Assembly (NCBI GenBank): GCA_949317995.1
Contig: OX439039.1
Coordinates: 18,963,282 to 19,027,281, forward strand
DNA from: Acholoe squamosa
Taxonomy: Eukaryota > Annelida > Polychaeta > Phyllodocida > Polynoidae
Direction: 5' to 3'
DNA length: 64,000 nucleotides
In this document: positions 1 through 11,706 of the stretch, one piece after another
How the letters are laid out: every line of letters starts with the position of its first letter
Position numbering within the stretch: position 1 is the first letter of the stretch
Program-made: the position numbers and the translations under genes
The notes under the pieces: generated by a model
Databases searched by the model: none
What the model was told of the DNA's origin: nothing
What the model saw: the letters and a program-made list of their open reading frames with translations, nothing else

Positions 1-1560
1 TCGTAAGATACATAACATGTTTGCAGTGTCAAAAGTCTATGAGGCGAGCAATTTTACCATTTCCAATGAGTTAGAACTGCCAAAATGATTAACTTGATTG
101 TGCAATTCTTGGCTGTAGGTGTCCGACTTAATGTATGTGTCCGTCTCATGGTTAATCTACCCTACTACTGAGACTGTAAACCAAGTAACCGTAGATAATT
201 ATAACCCACAATATGTGACATGATCTGCGAAAAGGGCCCTTAGTGCAAGGTGCATTAAGGTCCCTATTCCAGTATTGTCCTATCACCTCCAAATGCTTGT
301 CTAGTAAAATCCCACAAGCATCTTGCCTGGGCATTTTCTTATGATGCCCTCATTTCATGATGGCAAGTTGTTTGATACCAGTACACCATATAAATCTTCC
401 TGGAGTGTTTCACTAGAAAGGGGCTGGTATGGGCTGGTATGATATGTCATTATGGCCTTATGTTTACGTTAAAGGGTTAAGATCAATTTCCACATAACAT
501 TATACTACCACTGCTAACACGTGATTATCAGACGCCTCTCAGCCTGTCAAACCTTCCGGCTGTACCTGTGCCGTCATGAAGAGTGCATCCATCAGTCACG
601 TGATGACGTGATGACGTACATGTCACGGTCCATTGAATTTAATCAGGCTTAAGGTCATGGTGCAGTACAAGAAGCCGCAGATTGGTGTCGCTCCAGTCGA
701 CTGTTGTACTCAATTACATCAAGGATATATACTTCAGCACGATCTGGGCAGCCTGTGGACTACGCCAATTATTCCAAAAACTACCACAGATGACTAAGGT
801 CACTTTGCAGCATTGAAGACTTTCTTTTCGAGGTATAATGTATATGATAAATATAATACTGCTTTTTGGGTCAGTTTCTTTTGATACAAGTCTGATATGT
901 GATGCATTACCTATATATGTGGGGAGCTTGATGTGGGGAAAATAAATGAGGCAAAATATGTATGATCAAATAAGCTTCACGTTAGAATGTAATGGGGGGG
1001 GGTTGCTATCGAGAAGTCTTGCGAGCACTTCATTGGTGCATCATGACGACCCCTGCATCAGCGGCCCTGAAAGGGCAAAATGTAAAAAAAGGACTATGTG
1101 CTAGAATTACCTGATATGACAGACGACCAATGTTTGTATCTGATGTCATTCCAAGAGTATATCAAGACTGAAGATGCATGATTATACTTCATTTCAACCG
1201 TGTGAACATTAGAAAGCGCCACCCTCATTTGTTCAGTTTCCTTTTCTTTCGGGTTTCTTTCCTTGAACCAATATTACTTTTGACTCCGGTGAAAATGTCA
1301 CATATTTCTCCTATCCTGGAAGAGCGGAGGAAGTCGGCCATCGACCACAGACCGATACATCTCGTTGATTGGTGAAGTCAATGCTTGTGAGTGGAGGTGC
1401 AGGGGCCATGGGAATCTCCCCCCTGGGATGGAGCTAACTGCAGTTCTGGGGTAGGGCCCCTAGTCAAAACAAAGTCATAAATCTAAAAGGGGAAAAAACT
1501 TCCAGCTTGAGACGTTCTGCACCGCTATATGTGCTATTGGGATCCTGGAAGATAACAGTG
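1..1560. other. Gene-free stretch
   Basis: No coding region, RNA gene or transposon recognised. It contains one copy of a short dispersed repeat core (223-275) and a CRE-like TGACGT cluster near 603-617. The longest open frames are short, use rare or non-ATG starts and show no protein-like composition. Confidence 0.6.
223..275 (+). repeat. Dispersed ~53-bp repeat core, copy 1
   Basis: Begins ATCTGCGAAAAGGG, continues with TTAGTGCAAGG and ends CCAGTAT. The same order of blocks recurs at 3634-3688 (+), 20231-20266 (+, partial) and 38049-38101 (-). Flanking bases differ, so this looks like the conserved core or end of an old interspersed repeat. The family is not recognised. Confidence 0.6.
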
Positions 1561-1864
1561 CACTGAAAACATGGAAGATCCGAAACTAGTCAGCGGTGCC
1601 CACTTTAGGTCCTCAAGTTGACGATACCTAAAACTACAGCTTTAGGTAGTCAAAATGATGACTTTAGGTCGTCATCCTGATGACCTGAGTCATCAGGATG
1701 ACAATACTGACAGTACAGAGTCGTCATATTGATGACTCAGGTCGTCAGGATGACGACTTAAAGTCGTCAATTTGACTACCTAAAGTTGTAGTTTTAGGTA
1801 TCGTCAACTTAAGGACCTAAAGTGGGCACCGCTGACTAGTTTCAGAACTTCTAGGTTTTCAGTG
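1561..1864. mobile_element. 304-bp foldback MITE with CACTG termini
   Basis: The whole element is one imperfect inverted repeat. The left end CACTGAAAAC and the right end GTTTTCAGTG are complementary, and the arms pair for about 130 bp each (for example CTAGTCAGCGGTGCCCACTT on the left and its complement on the right). A two-base TG lies on each side and may be the target duplication. There is no coding capacity, so it would depend on a transposase in trans. The CACTG termini resemble CACTA/EnSpm-type elements, but the short duplication leaves the superfamily open. Confidence 0.75.
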
Positions 1865-3798
1865 TGGCAAATTGTCACTCTTTTGAATTAACCTCATGGA
1901 AGTACAGATGGTCGCCTTGTTAAAAGAATGCACTCTGCATTGTACAGTACCATTGTAATATTTCAACCCAATGCTGTATATGATCATCTGTCTTATCATC
2001 CCGATATTATAAGGGTCATCTTCTGTTGAACATTGGTCCATTTCAAGGTTGCAGCTACAGTCTTGATAATAGTATTTCAATCAATGGGTTATGAGATTAT
2101 CCATACCTCAGCATTTAGATACGGCAAAGAGTATCCTCATACCAATATTTATAGAGTCATTCCCTCCTATCTTAGGTAATATGTATAGGAAATAACTATA
2201 CTTCAGTTGTTCCGTGTTCCGTAGTACAGAGGAATGGAACTTGGAATGCTACAGACGTCATCCCCGGTGGTGTTAGAGCGGCGCAGTGGTGCCCCCGTGT
2301 GGCAAAAGTCACAACTAGAGGCTAAATCCTAGCGCAAACTTTTTTTTCATCCTTTTAACAAAAGTTTGCAACTAAGTTCCGGCTCACGCCTCTCTACAGA
2401 GATTCATTCAGATTAAATATGAAACAGCTGGAGTTAACCAAGTAGTCAACATGTGTCTGGGCCAGGTTCTGCAGGAGATGAAGAATACATATCACTTTAT
2501 TTTCCTAAAAGAGGCAAAGTGTCGACATGAGTTGCACACATGAATGCCCAAAGGCTCTTGGTGCAAAATGTCTAATATAATGTATGATGTGTTTGACATT
2601 TTCGAGGTGGGAAAACTATAATTTTGTTATTCTTTTCTTTCTGCCGGATTATGTTGAATGGGGAAGACTGACTATAGACATAACATGTGGACAGAACTAG
2701 GCCGACTGAATACAGATCTAAGCAGTTGGTAAGTTTTCTTTTTTGGAAAAAGGGAGTGAAAGAAATAGAAATAAAGAATGATAAAAGAATATATAAAAGA
2801 TATGTTTGAGATTGTATGCCCACCATCAATGGATTATGGAGTAAATCATACAGCTTGATAAAGATTTAAACACTTTCATTAACTATATCTCCATCATTCT
2901 TCCATGTATACATCATGGAAGTGATGCAGAGGGGGGCTACGGTTATGCTGTTTGTTTATTGTTGGATCAATATGGGAACTTGATAGACGTCTCACATTGT
3001 CAAAATAACCATCATCAGAGGTATCTTACCTCGCAATCAGGAGGGTCTTGCCAAAAGATAACGAGGATGAACCTCTATAAAATCTTTCAATGAGTGATGC
3101 AGAAAACGTGTATATGACCTAATTCGTTTACGTAGTATTGACGAAAAAGGAAAATACAGCAGAATGTATGGAAAATCCTTTTGAGATGTTAAAAGACATG
3201 CACGTTTTCTCTAAATGATTATTCAAACAATAATTTAGCAAGACAAAAACGTGCACATTTTCTTCCTTGGTTCACGTCTCTTTTTTTGGCAAGACCCTCC
3301 AGGGAAACCAGTATAACAATAGGGATCTTTAACAACGACGACTTTCTTACTAAAACGCAGACATAGAGCATAGATGCGTTCAGCATTGCTACATCAGCAG
3401 TCTCTCTCATTGAAGTCCTAACGTTTTGTGGGTTGCGCACACGTGGTCATCAACACAAGAACGCTTAAGTGTTGCTCCTATAGCTGAGGGTCCACGACGC
3501 AACATAGGGTGCTATTTTGAGCTAGTTGCATAAAAATAGATACACATGGAGGGAGTTGTATGGTCTGTTGCATAGTGGACCCTACTTTTAAAATTATCAT
3601 TCCTGCAATCGATTGAAAAACAAAATTTTATGTGGTCTGTGAAAAGGGGTCTTAGTGCAGGGTAAAATGAGGCCCCCTTTCCCAGTATATGTCACATGAT
3701 TATTATCGATGAGCTAGTCTGATGCTACTGCAGATCCAGTCAATTTCTAGTTGCAACAAGGTTTAGTCTCACAGTGGACGTTGGCCTTATGATAAATG
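1865..3798. other. Gene-free stretch
   Basis: No gene recognised. It holds the second copy of the short dispersed repeat core (3634-3688). The reading frames present are short and compositionally unconvincing. Confidence 0.55.
3634..3688 (+). repeat. Dispersed ~53-bp repeat core, copy 2
   Basis: GTCTGTGAAAAGGGG, then CTTAGTGCAGGG, then GGCCCCC and CCCAGTAT, in the same order as the copy at 223-275. Confidence 0.6.
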
Positions 3799-4139
3799 GA
3801 GCTCTCAGTATGTGCCCTCTTTTCAAAACAAGTCATGCTCTGCTTCACAATTCAACTTGCACTCATCACATTAGTCTAAAAAGTCACCTGCCTTGTTTAA
3901 AATAGAGAGAGCTGCACTATCAGGTACCTACTCATGTCACACACTCTATACTATACTATACTGACTGACTTCTCCCGACTAGGTATCTACTCAAATCTGC
4001 CTTTTTTAGCACCATACTTGAATGACCACTTGTGAGCAACAAAGGGGACAAGTTAAAGCTACATGAAAAAAAAAGGACTGGAAACGAGGGCATTTTTAGC
4101 CAGCTCTTCCTTTTACTATAGGAGCAACACATTCCTCTC
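3799..4139 (+). mobile_element. GTTGCTC-type MITE, copy a
   Basis: Matches the reverse complement of 28028-28395 over most of its length, including the blocks AAGTCATGCTCTGCTTCAC, AGTCACCTGCCTTGTTTAAA and ACTGACTGACTTCTCCC. The right end (CAGCTCTTCCTTTTACTATAGGAGCAAC) is preserved; the left GTTGCTC end is missing or decayed. Non-coding and non-autonomous. Confidence 0.7.
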
Positions 4140-4310
4140 ATAGTGCAGCACATACTATTTCTAAGCAGGGCTTGTGCCTTTTCGGACTTATTATTATATT
4201 GTAAGTGGAAGTTGAATGGTGAAGCAGAGCATAACTTCTTTGGAAAAGAGGGCACCTACTCCCAGCTCTATTTAGCAAACGAGCAATGTCCTCCAGAATT
4301 AAGAACAACA
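4140..4310 (-). mobile_element. GTTGCTC-type MITE, diverged inverted partial copy b
   Basis: Contains blocks such as AAGTGGAAGTTGAATGGTGAAGCAGAGCAT and CTTTGGAAAAGAGGGCACCTACT, which match the family in the orientation opposite to the adjacent copy a, so the two form a head-to-head pair. More decayed than copy a. Confidence 0.5.
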
Positions 4311-5945
4311 TGCAGATATGGAGAGCACAATAACGTATTAAGTGTATATTTCCATGTACCCGGTAGTCAAATTGAGACAAGGACAGTTGTAACCTTTCAA
4401 TAATAATGATTTAGTTCTAGGATCAGATCAACTAGGACCATTATTGAACTGCTTAACTTCTGAAATAACTGATTGGAATGCACCGTATTACAGGGACCAA
4501 GTGTCAACCAACCTTATTGTGAAACGTGCTGTCGACCGTCACTTATGAATGCATTTTTAACGCCACAGTCTTTATTCGCCAATCACTGAACGGCCAACTA
4601 TAAAACCTACACTCCGGTGTCTGTTCCAGATTTGTCCACAAAAACGAACTTGTGTTTAAAGCCATTCCAGCCCATGACCAGGAGCCCATCTGCAATCATT
4701 TTGCCCAAGTTAAAACTGTCTCAGGAAATCGAACAGCTAACGTTTTTGGCGGCCCCCGCATTTAATTTCTGCCATGCAATTACCGAGTGAAAGAGGAGAG
4801 GCCATGTTTTGTGAGAGGCCTGTGTGGTGTGATGGGGGAATGGAGAGGGGGGACCCCTGAATCAAAGTCTTTGACCTCTTTGAATTTGGTAGCCTTTTCC
4901 CCAATGTTATTACTTTCTGCAAGGAGACATGCTGGGATACATTCCCACGCATTAAATCAATCTTTACATGGATGCTCTATGTAAGTGAGTCGGGGCCACA
5001 TTGGAACCTCTTCCCACGATGGAGCAGGATGACTGTAACAGGCCTTTATTTATGCACATTCCAATCTCTGTGATACCTACAGAGAAGAAACTATTGCTGT
5101 GATGGTATAGTCTTGATCACTTCATCTTTAGGAGGAAATCATCCATGTAAAGCAATAATCACGGGGTGCACCCAATAGCCCATTGTCCATCCCTGACGCT
5201 GCCATACCACACCTGTCCATCCAGGTAACACTACACCCTGCCCACCTACCTGGTCCCTCCATGGCCCCCTCTATGTGGTCAGCCAGGTGTTAAACTCTGC
5301 ACTACAGGCTAATAGCTGGGCTCCGGTGTCAGCAAACCCTGTAAATGGAAGCACCTTGATGCATTCTCATGATGCATCGAAGGAGTCCTAGCGAGTAACT
5401 CTCAATCTCCGTATTCATGTATCATATGATTTATATGATATTGATAAACTCCCAATAGGTGATATGTGTGATCCATTAATCCATGGCATCAGTATATTAC
5501 TCACAGGCAGTATGGTATATTATGATGGCAAGTGAGCATGAAGCTTGGGTCATTACATTGTCCTCAAAGGGTTAGGCACTGGTGGGTTAAGTTACCCACA
5601 CCGAATTAAGTCTCAGGGATGATTCAATTCATCCCCTTTATTCAGTTTATTCAAAACACAGACCGAGGGAATAAGTTACCGTTATTTTAACGTCTATTCA
5701 ACATCTTGGCAGATCGGAATAAGGTTCAAAATCGGGATGATTCTCTCTTTAACACACTGAATTAATGCTGAAGTAGCACTGGTAGCATTATTATTGCAGA
5801 ATGAGGGATCCGTCTTGGATTAACGCTAAACCTAAATCAACGTATGACGCTGAAATTAGTTTACAATATTTCATTTGCAGAGAATAGATACATCATATTA
5901 TGTAGGTCTCTGATTGTGACCAGTACTAGTCATATATATGCTTGT

Positions 5946-5988
<43 letters not shown>

Positions 5989-8293
5989 ATTAGATGCTCC
6001 CTTGTCTAGTTTTAATGTACATGTACAGAATCATCTCACACTAGGCGCTGGTTCTGAATCAGCCACTTGAAATAGCACAACAGTTCTAATTGTGGTTATT
6101 GCCACATGATATTCAGTCGTATGTTACTCGGTTCTTTGAGTTTGAAAATATTTCATTTGGCCGAAAAGACGTCCAACATTCAAAATAAGCTTTGGATCTT
6201 GCATGAATAGTAGAGAGTATAGCTCTAACCGGTGGACTCTTTTCACAGTTTTCAACATGCTCTCCTTACATCTATTTTCATTTTCATATTGTTCCTCACT
6301 TCTCTATTATCTCTAACTAATTTGTCACCTTTTTACAGACTACCACATCGTCGTTGACTAGCACCGGGATTTGAATAAGTACCTATTTAAAATAAGTCTC
6401 AAATAATCGTCAAGGATTTATAACAGGGGTCATGGAATATATCAAAAACACTCGAACATGAATAAGTGCGTGTTTTGAATAATAAAGGCTGGAGGGGATG
6501 CTAACTCCAAAAATAAGCGCCGGGCGATTTTTCAGGACGGTATACATATGTCTCTCTTCACAACCCCACAGGGCGTGCCTACCGATATATATGGCTCTCG
6601 GGTCATTCATGCTCAACCTGTTTACAAGCTGTGTGTCCACAGGGCGATATACTTGGTACTGACAAAATTTCCCGATGATAAAACCACTTTTCTCGTCCAT
6701 TTTCAAAGATGCTGCACGAGGAAGAGCACTTTTTGTCAATGATTTTCATCTGTTTCTTAGACAGCTATGACCCCCATACTGCGGCAGTAGCTGTAGAATT
6801 GCTCCTTAGGTATTCACCACTACTTTCTTATGTGAGGTCACTTTCAATACCCAGTGGTTGATATACTCTGGAACATCCGTGGACATACCTCTGTACAGCT
6901 CCTCTGTAAACTCCATGGGACCCTTTGCAAAGTCTCCAACGGACAATTTTTATCCTATCTCTGGGAGTTCCAGTGACCTTTTTCAATATTTGTATAGGTT
7001 ATGGCGCATACCCTCACACAATACAGATGATAGGTTTATGCTGTCATTATAATGTCTTTTTATAAATGAATGGATGATACCACGGGGACCCCGAATAAGA
7101 TGAAGTAGATGCACATTTGGTCTTTTGGCAAGATAGGAGACAATGTGGCTCATTTCATACTTAATCCGTTTTGTCCTGATAAAGTGGGATTCACGGCATA
7201 TATTTTGGTCTTTTGACATCTGGTTCCTTGCTGAGGTCCAACGCTCAAAATCAAACCCCATGTTTTAATTTAGGATGGGCCTCATATGGCAGGTACACCT
7301 TATTCTTGATATAACATGGTAATATAGACCTAGCTCTATAATGTTTTAGTGCAATTCATAGTGGAATTGAAATATGCATGTCGTAGTATCCAAAGAGTGT
7401 GGGACAATAAGCAAGACCACACTGATTTACAGTAATAATCTACTATAACTTGCCCTAAGCAGGTCAGTAATTCAAACTTGATATCCTAGTCTCTGGTAAT
7501 TATTAAAACAAACTGCAAACAAACAATTCTTTCCTATAATGTGACTGTAAAACTAAATGACCTAACTGTGTGTGCTATGGTAACTAGCACTAAGGGTCTG
7601 TGACTTTTTTGGACATCTAACTACATTTTGAATGCCATTTCTTTCGTATTTGACTAGGTCTTTCCCCATTTATCAATCACCATTATTTCAATATCTAGTG
7701 TTCCACATTAGACACTCAAATATCTCATTTTCTGCCACTTGGGAGCTATTCATTTTTACAAGAACAACAGCAGTGTGTTCCTAAGTCACTAGGGCAGATA
7801 GCGCCATAAACATATTTTGCATACCCATCTTGGTCAATATTTTACACTTTGACTTATGTAGGTATGGTAAGATGACCTTCCAGTACAAGGGCAAAAATGC
7901 ATCATCTGATTTGACCTTAATTGACTCTGGCATCATTATGGACCAATAACGTACATTAGTAAATTTTCTCAGTTAATTGGGAGAGTAGATTTTTAAAACT
8001 AAATATGTGGTATGTCAGTGTATTGTTAATGTCCCAGATGGGGGTACATGTGATGACACCTAAATCTCCCGCTCTATAGCAACACAATTTGACACTATAA
8101 AAAAATACGAAAAAAAAATGAGTTTCAAAATTACCCCACCTAGGGGTCCATTGTTTGACATGGAAAAACAAAGGGGCTTTATAAAAGCCAAATTGAGTTT
8201 TTTTGTCTATATCATTTTACATAACCTTAGGATTTATCAGTCCACCTGATTATAGGTTTGGAAATTCCTGGCAATCAGACAGCACTGCTGAAA
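4311..8293. other. Gene-free stretch
   Basis: About 4 kb in which I see no gene or recognisable transposon, only a (GA)n tract at 5948-5984 and a short palindrome around 5362-5382. The longest frame (reverse strand, near 6410-6739) has no recognisable motif. Confidence 0.5.
5948..5984. repeat. (GA)n microsatellite
   Basis: Uninterrupted GA dinucleotide run of about 18 units. Confidence 0.95.
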
Positions 8294-8570
8294 ATGCAAC
8301 CAGAAGTTACGCTCTGCTTCACCATTTAATTTCCACTCACAATATTTATAAGTCTGAAAAGACACCTGCCTTGCTTAAAAATAGTGTGTGCTGCATTATG
8401 TGATACCTACTTTTGTCACACACTCTTCAAGTGCTCTTGTGTTGACCACTTGTGTGCAACACAAAAAGAAAGTTAGAACTACAAAGAAAGAGACTGCTGC
8501 AGGTGAGGCACCTCTTTGGCAAAACTACCTTTTCCCATAGGAGCACCACCCTCCAGGGCCCAGGTTGTAC
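8294..8570 (+). mobile_element. GTTGCTC-type MITE, copy c, truncated and diverged
   Basis: Shares the blocks TACGCTCTGCTTCACCAT, AAAGACACCTGCCTTGCTT, GTCACACACTCT and TGACCACTTGTGTGCAACA with the family, and ends in CCTTTTCCCATAGGAGCACCACCCTCCAGG, a mutated form of the terminal repeat. The left terminus is missing. Confidence 0.6.
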
Positions 8571-9269
8571 CTGGTACAGGGAAATTTACAGAATTAAAAA
8601 GAACCTGGTACATGTGCTCTTTCTGAAAAAGTGTCATGCCTTACTAGCCTATGACAACGACAAACTATTAACATGATCTTAAACATGATCGTGAACCATG
8701 GCAAAGATATCTTCTTTTCACTACCAAGATGAACGTCTAGAACATAGACCAAGTGGAGCATGTATGAAGGTGGCTAGACGGGGCGGTCTAGCTGACGTGC
8801 GTGGATTCTCCATGCTTGACCAAACTGACTCAAAAACAAAAACAAAATTTGCGGAAAACCACCCCTCCCTCTATAGGTGAGGGACGACAAGTTTCACCAA
8901 AAAATGTTAGAAAGTAGAGCATGTATTGTATATATAAATACATGGCCCATCCCTTCCTCCCTTGGAACCATCCATGCAATTACACCTCACACAAAACGTG
9001 GCAAAGATTTGGTAATGTATAAAGGAGATGAATGTCCTCTATCATAAAATGTAACTTCTCCTGCTGCAGAATGTACATTCAAAGTATGTGTCACTTCATG
9101 TTTTTAATACATGGCATTTGAAGTCTGTCCTACAAATATATTTGGACTGTGTGTACGGCATTACCTATACTTTAGGCCTATTGCAGATCAAAGTGGGAGT
9201 AGTCCAATTCTTTGAACAATCGCTTCCCCACCAAAACGGCCAGGCCCTGGAATAGTGATATCTGAATAG
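8571..9269. other. Gene-free stretch
   Basis: No gene, repeat family or RNA recognised in this stretch. Confidence 0.45.
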
Positions 9270-9461
9270 GTCTTCAATGAAGTGACAGCAGGATTATCAC
9301 CTTTAAAAACGAAATTCAATGATGATTTCGGCTCGGACGTCAAAGCTGGATTCAATTACAAGCCGACAACAGCTCCTCCTAACAAGTACGTATTGGTTGT
9401 CAATGTGAATTTAAATGTTCCCAAAGTGGACTTATGGTTCTTTACCCAAACAGATAATTAA
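9270..9461 (+). CDS. Candidate exon or exon relic, CUB-like C-terminal end
   Basis: An open frame with protein-like composition runs from just after a TAG (9267) to TAA at 9459-9461, about 63 codons without an ATG. It includes KFNDDFGSDVKAGFNYKP, which recalls the last strands of a CUB domain (F-x-S-D ... G-F-x-Y), followed by TTAPPN, a linker-like run. An AG that could be a splice acceptor lies in TGACAGCAG (9283-9291), and a GTACGT that could be a donor lies near 9386, so a real exon might be about 9292-9385. No neighbouring exon was identified. The CUB resemblance rests on few residues. Alternatives are a chance open frame or a pseudogene fragment. Confidence 0.3.
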   Translation, partial: VFNEVTAGLSPLKTKFNDDFGSDVKAGFNYKPTTAPPNKYVLVVNVNLNVPKVDLWFFTQTDN

Positions 9462-9756
9462 TTTTGGTGTTGTACCGACCTGAATTGGAGCCTCCTAGCT
9501 CGATCTTCGCTCCCGGTGATTTGTCAAAAAGTAGCGTTGATTTCAGCATTTTGAAAAGATCTGTTATGATCATGCCTCAAAGCTTTTGTTAAAACTTTAG
9601 ATTGTTTTGAAATATTTAAACTGAAATTTGACTGAAAGCAAAATGAGACTACTCTGAACTTTTCAAGTCCCCTTGTGATAGACAGCTCAGCATCCTTAAA
9701 ACTCCCAAAATGCTATTCGAAATATTAGTTTCACTGCATTTGTATTTTGTGGTTTC
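9462..9756. other. Short gene-free stretch
   Basis: Nothing recognised between the candidate exon and the composite element that follows. Confidence 0.4.
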
Positions 9757-10391
9757 TGGCCATTCAACCCCCAGCCATCCGGCCCCTGACCATCCAGCCC
9801 CTTCCATTCAGCACCTAACCATTCAGCCCCTAATACATCATAACAACATCATGATGTATATACGTCATAAATGCATCTTAACTGCCAAGTTAATTTAACA
9901 GTCTTTTCATACATCATAACTACGTCATTACTATTTCATAAATACGTCATTCCTACGTGATCAATACGTCATAACTTCCAGTCACCTGAACAGCTGAAAA
10001 GTCATATTTATACATCATAAATACGTCATTCTTCCATCATCCCTATGTCATAACTAAGTCATATCTACATCATAAATACGCAATAACTATGTCATAACCT
10101 CCAAATGAGTTGGAGAATCATTTTCATACATAAATACGTGATAGAGACGTCATAAATTTATACATCATGTGACCAGAATTAGGAAGTTATGATGAGATTG
10201 TAGTGATGACGTTGTTATGATGTAGGAATGACATGTTTATGATGTCTCCATGCCCTGTATGATTATATCTACATAATAGAGAGTTAATGACATATTTATG
10301 ATGTATTTATAACATATTTGAGGCCGAATGGTCTAAGGCCGAATGACAGGGGGCTGAATCACAGGGGCTGTTTGACAGGGGTCAAATGACC
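9757..10391. mobile_element. Foldback-like composite element 1 (terminal C-rich/G-rich arrays, TACGTCAT core)
   Basis: The left edge carries four to five imperfect CCATTCAGCCCCT-type units (9757-9833). The right edge carries the complementary type (GGCCGAATG, AATGACAGGGGGCTG, GTTTGACAGGGGTC; 10320-10391). Between them is an array of about ten-base units related to ATACGTCATAA, forward on the left and turning into TTATGATGTA-type units on the right, so the whole body can fold back. There is no coding capacity. The terminal unit is shared with the larger composite at 17940-21110. I infer a mobile or amplifiable repeat family; no target duplication is evident. Confidence 0.55.
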
Positions 10392-11371
10392 TACAATCGT
10401 ATTTTGTAAACATGGATTCATCTTATCAAGACAAAGTGGTTCCTGATATCCTGTACTTCTGGTAGGTCTTGGTGTTTTAGAGGATAAAGTTTTCCCTCTG
10501 TATAATCGATGTTTGATAGGTCAATATCATCATAAAAATCCTATATACCGCCTCTGCAGAAATACTTCACATTTATGTAATAAATGACTATTAGTGAGGT
10601 GCTAACGAATAATAACATGCTGATATAGACAGGTCAAAATACCATGCCTGTTCATGCTGTTGAAATATATTCTAAATACAGAACAATCAAGAATACAGTT
10701 GTGAACTGAACAAGGACACAAACGTAAACAGCATGTGGAAATGATTATCCCTGCAAGGAGTCTTTTGTTGGATGCATTTCTATACTTATTTCACCGAATG
10801 AAAACCAAGAGAGAAAAAAATCACACCAAGCCACAGCTGGAGCCATCCAATTTAATTTCTTCTAATATCGATTAAGCATTCTCTCCTCCAAAAAGCCTTG
10901 ATTAAGTAATGCTGGATATGATTGGATATGAGGATTAATATGTTGACCTGTGTCCATGGGGTCTCTGCGTAGGGGGGGGGGGGGTTGGGGGCCTGCTGAG
11001 CCCCCCCATCTGTACAGTGTAAACTGAGCCTTACCTCATTACCACTCACTTATCTCATTACTCAGACTCATCACCGACTTGTGACGTCACAGCAGGGTAA
11101 TAGTTCTGATCTACAGCCGAAATATGGGACATCTCTGAGAGTATGTTACAGTGTTCCAGCTGCCCGTTTGATCTCGAGCTTTAACAGCTCGAGTCATGTG
11201 AAGACAGAATGGAGAGAGACAGAAATAACGAGGCAGAGAGACATGAATAGACTAAATAGCACATAGCGACAAAGAGCGAGAACCAGAAGGGGGTATTGAG
11301 GAAGGGTTGAAATTCGAAGAGGAGAGGATAATCTAGAAAGAGAAAACTAGAAACAGACTTCGTCTATAAAG
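10392..11371. other. Gene-free stretch
   Basis: Nothing gene-like was recognised. It contains a G-run (10972-10983) and a perfect CRE-type TGACGTCA at 11082-11089. Confidence 0.45.
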
Positions 11372-11506
11372 ATGTCGGAGGCAGTTCCCGGGGTTTGCCC
11401 TAACTATTGTCAGCCAGACTCCGACATTCCTGGCTGGTGTAACTGTGGGAGGAGACTACATGTATATATAAGGCCGGTAATACTAACAGGGGTGGGAGGG
11501 GTCTAG
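11372..11506 (+). other. Candidate short Cys-containing ORF or first exon
   Basis: ATG in a good context (A at -3) opens 44 codons with a cysteine-spaced start (C-x3-C ... C-x-C around residues 9-25) and ends at TAG. A possible donor (CTG|GTGTAA, about 11432) and a pyrimidine-rich acceptor ending ACCAG at 11570 would lead into a second open stretch (11571-11707), with compatible phase. A TATATAAGG at 11465-11473 lies inside the ORF, so this could instead be a promoter region. An ORF of this size can occur by chance. Confidence 0.2.
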
Positions 11507-11706
11507 TCTGATGATACTGTTTTGGTAACCTGTTCTGTTGTTATTTTGTTGTTGTTCTTCTTCTTTACCAGTTTTAATGAAATTAAACAGAAGCGCGGCC
11601 TAGATGTTCATTCCAAGTGTGGCACGAAGGATGTGCAAATGTATGTTGCATTTGCATTTCACCCTAAAACGTGGGCAGTCCAGGACATCACTTATATAGT
11701 CCTGTA

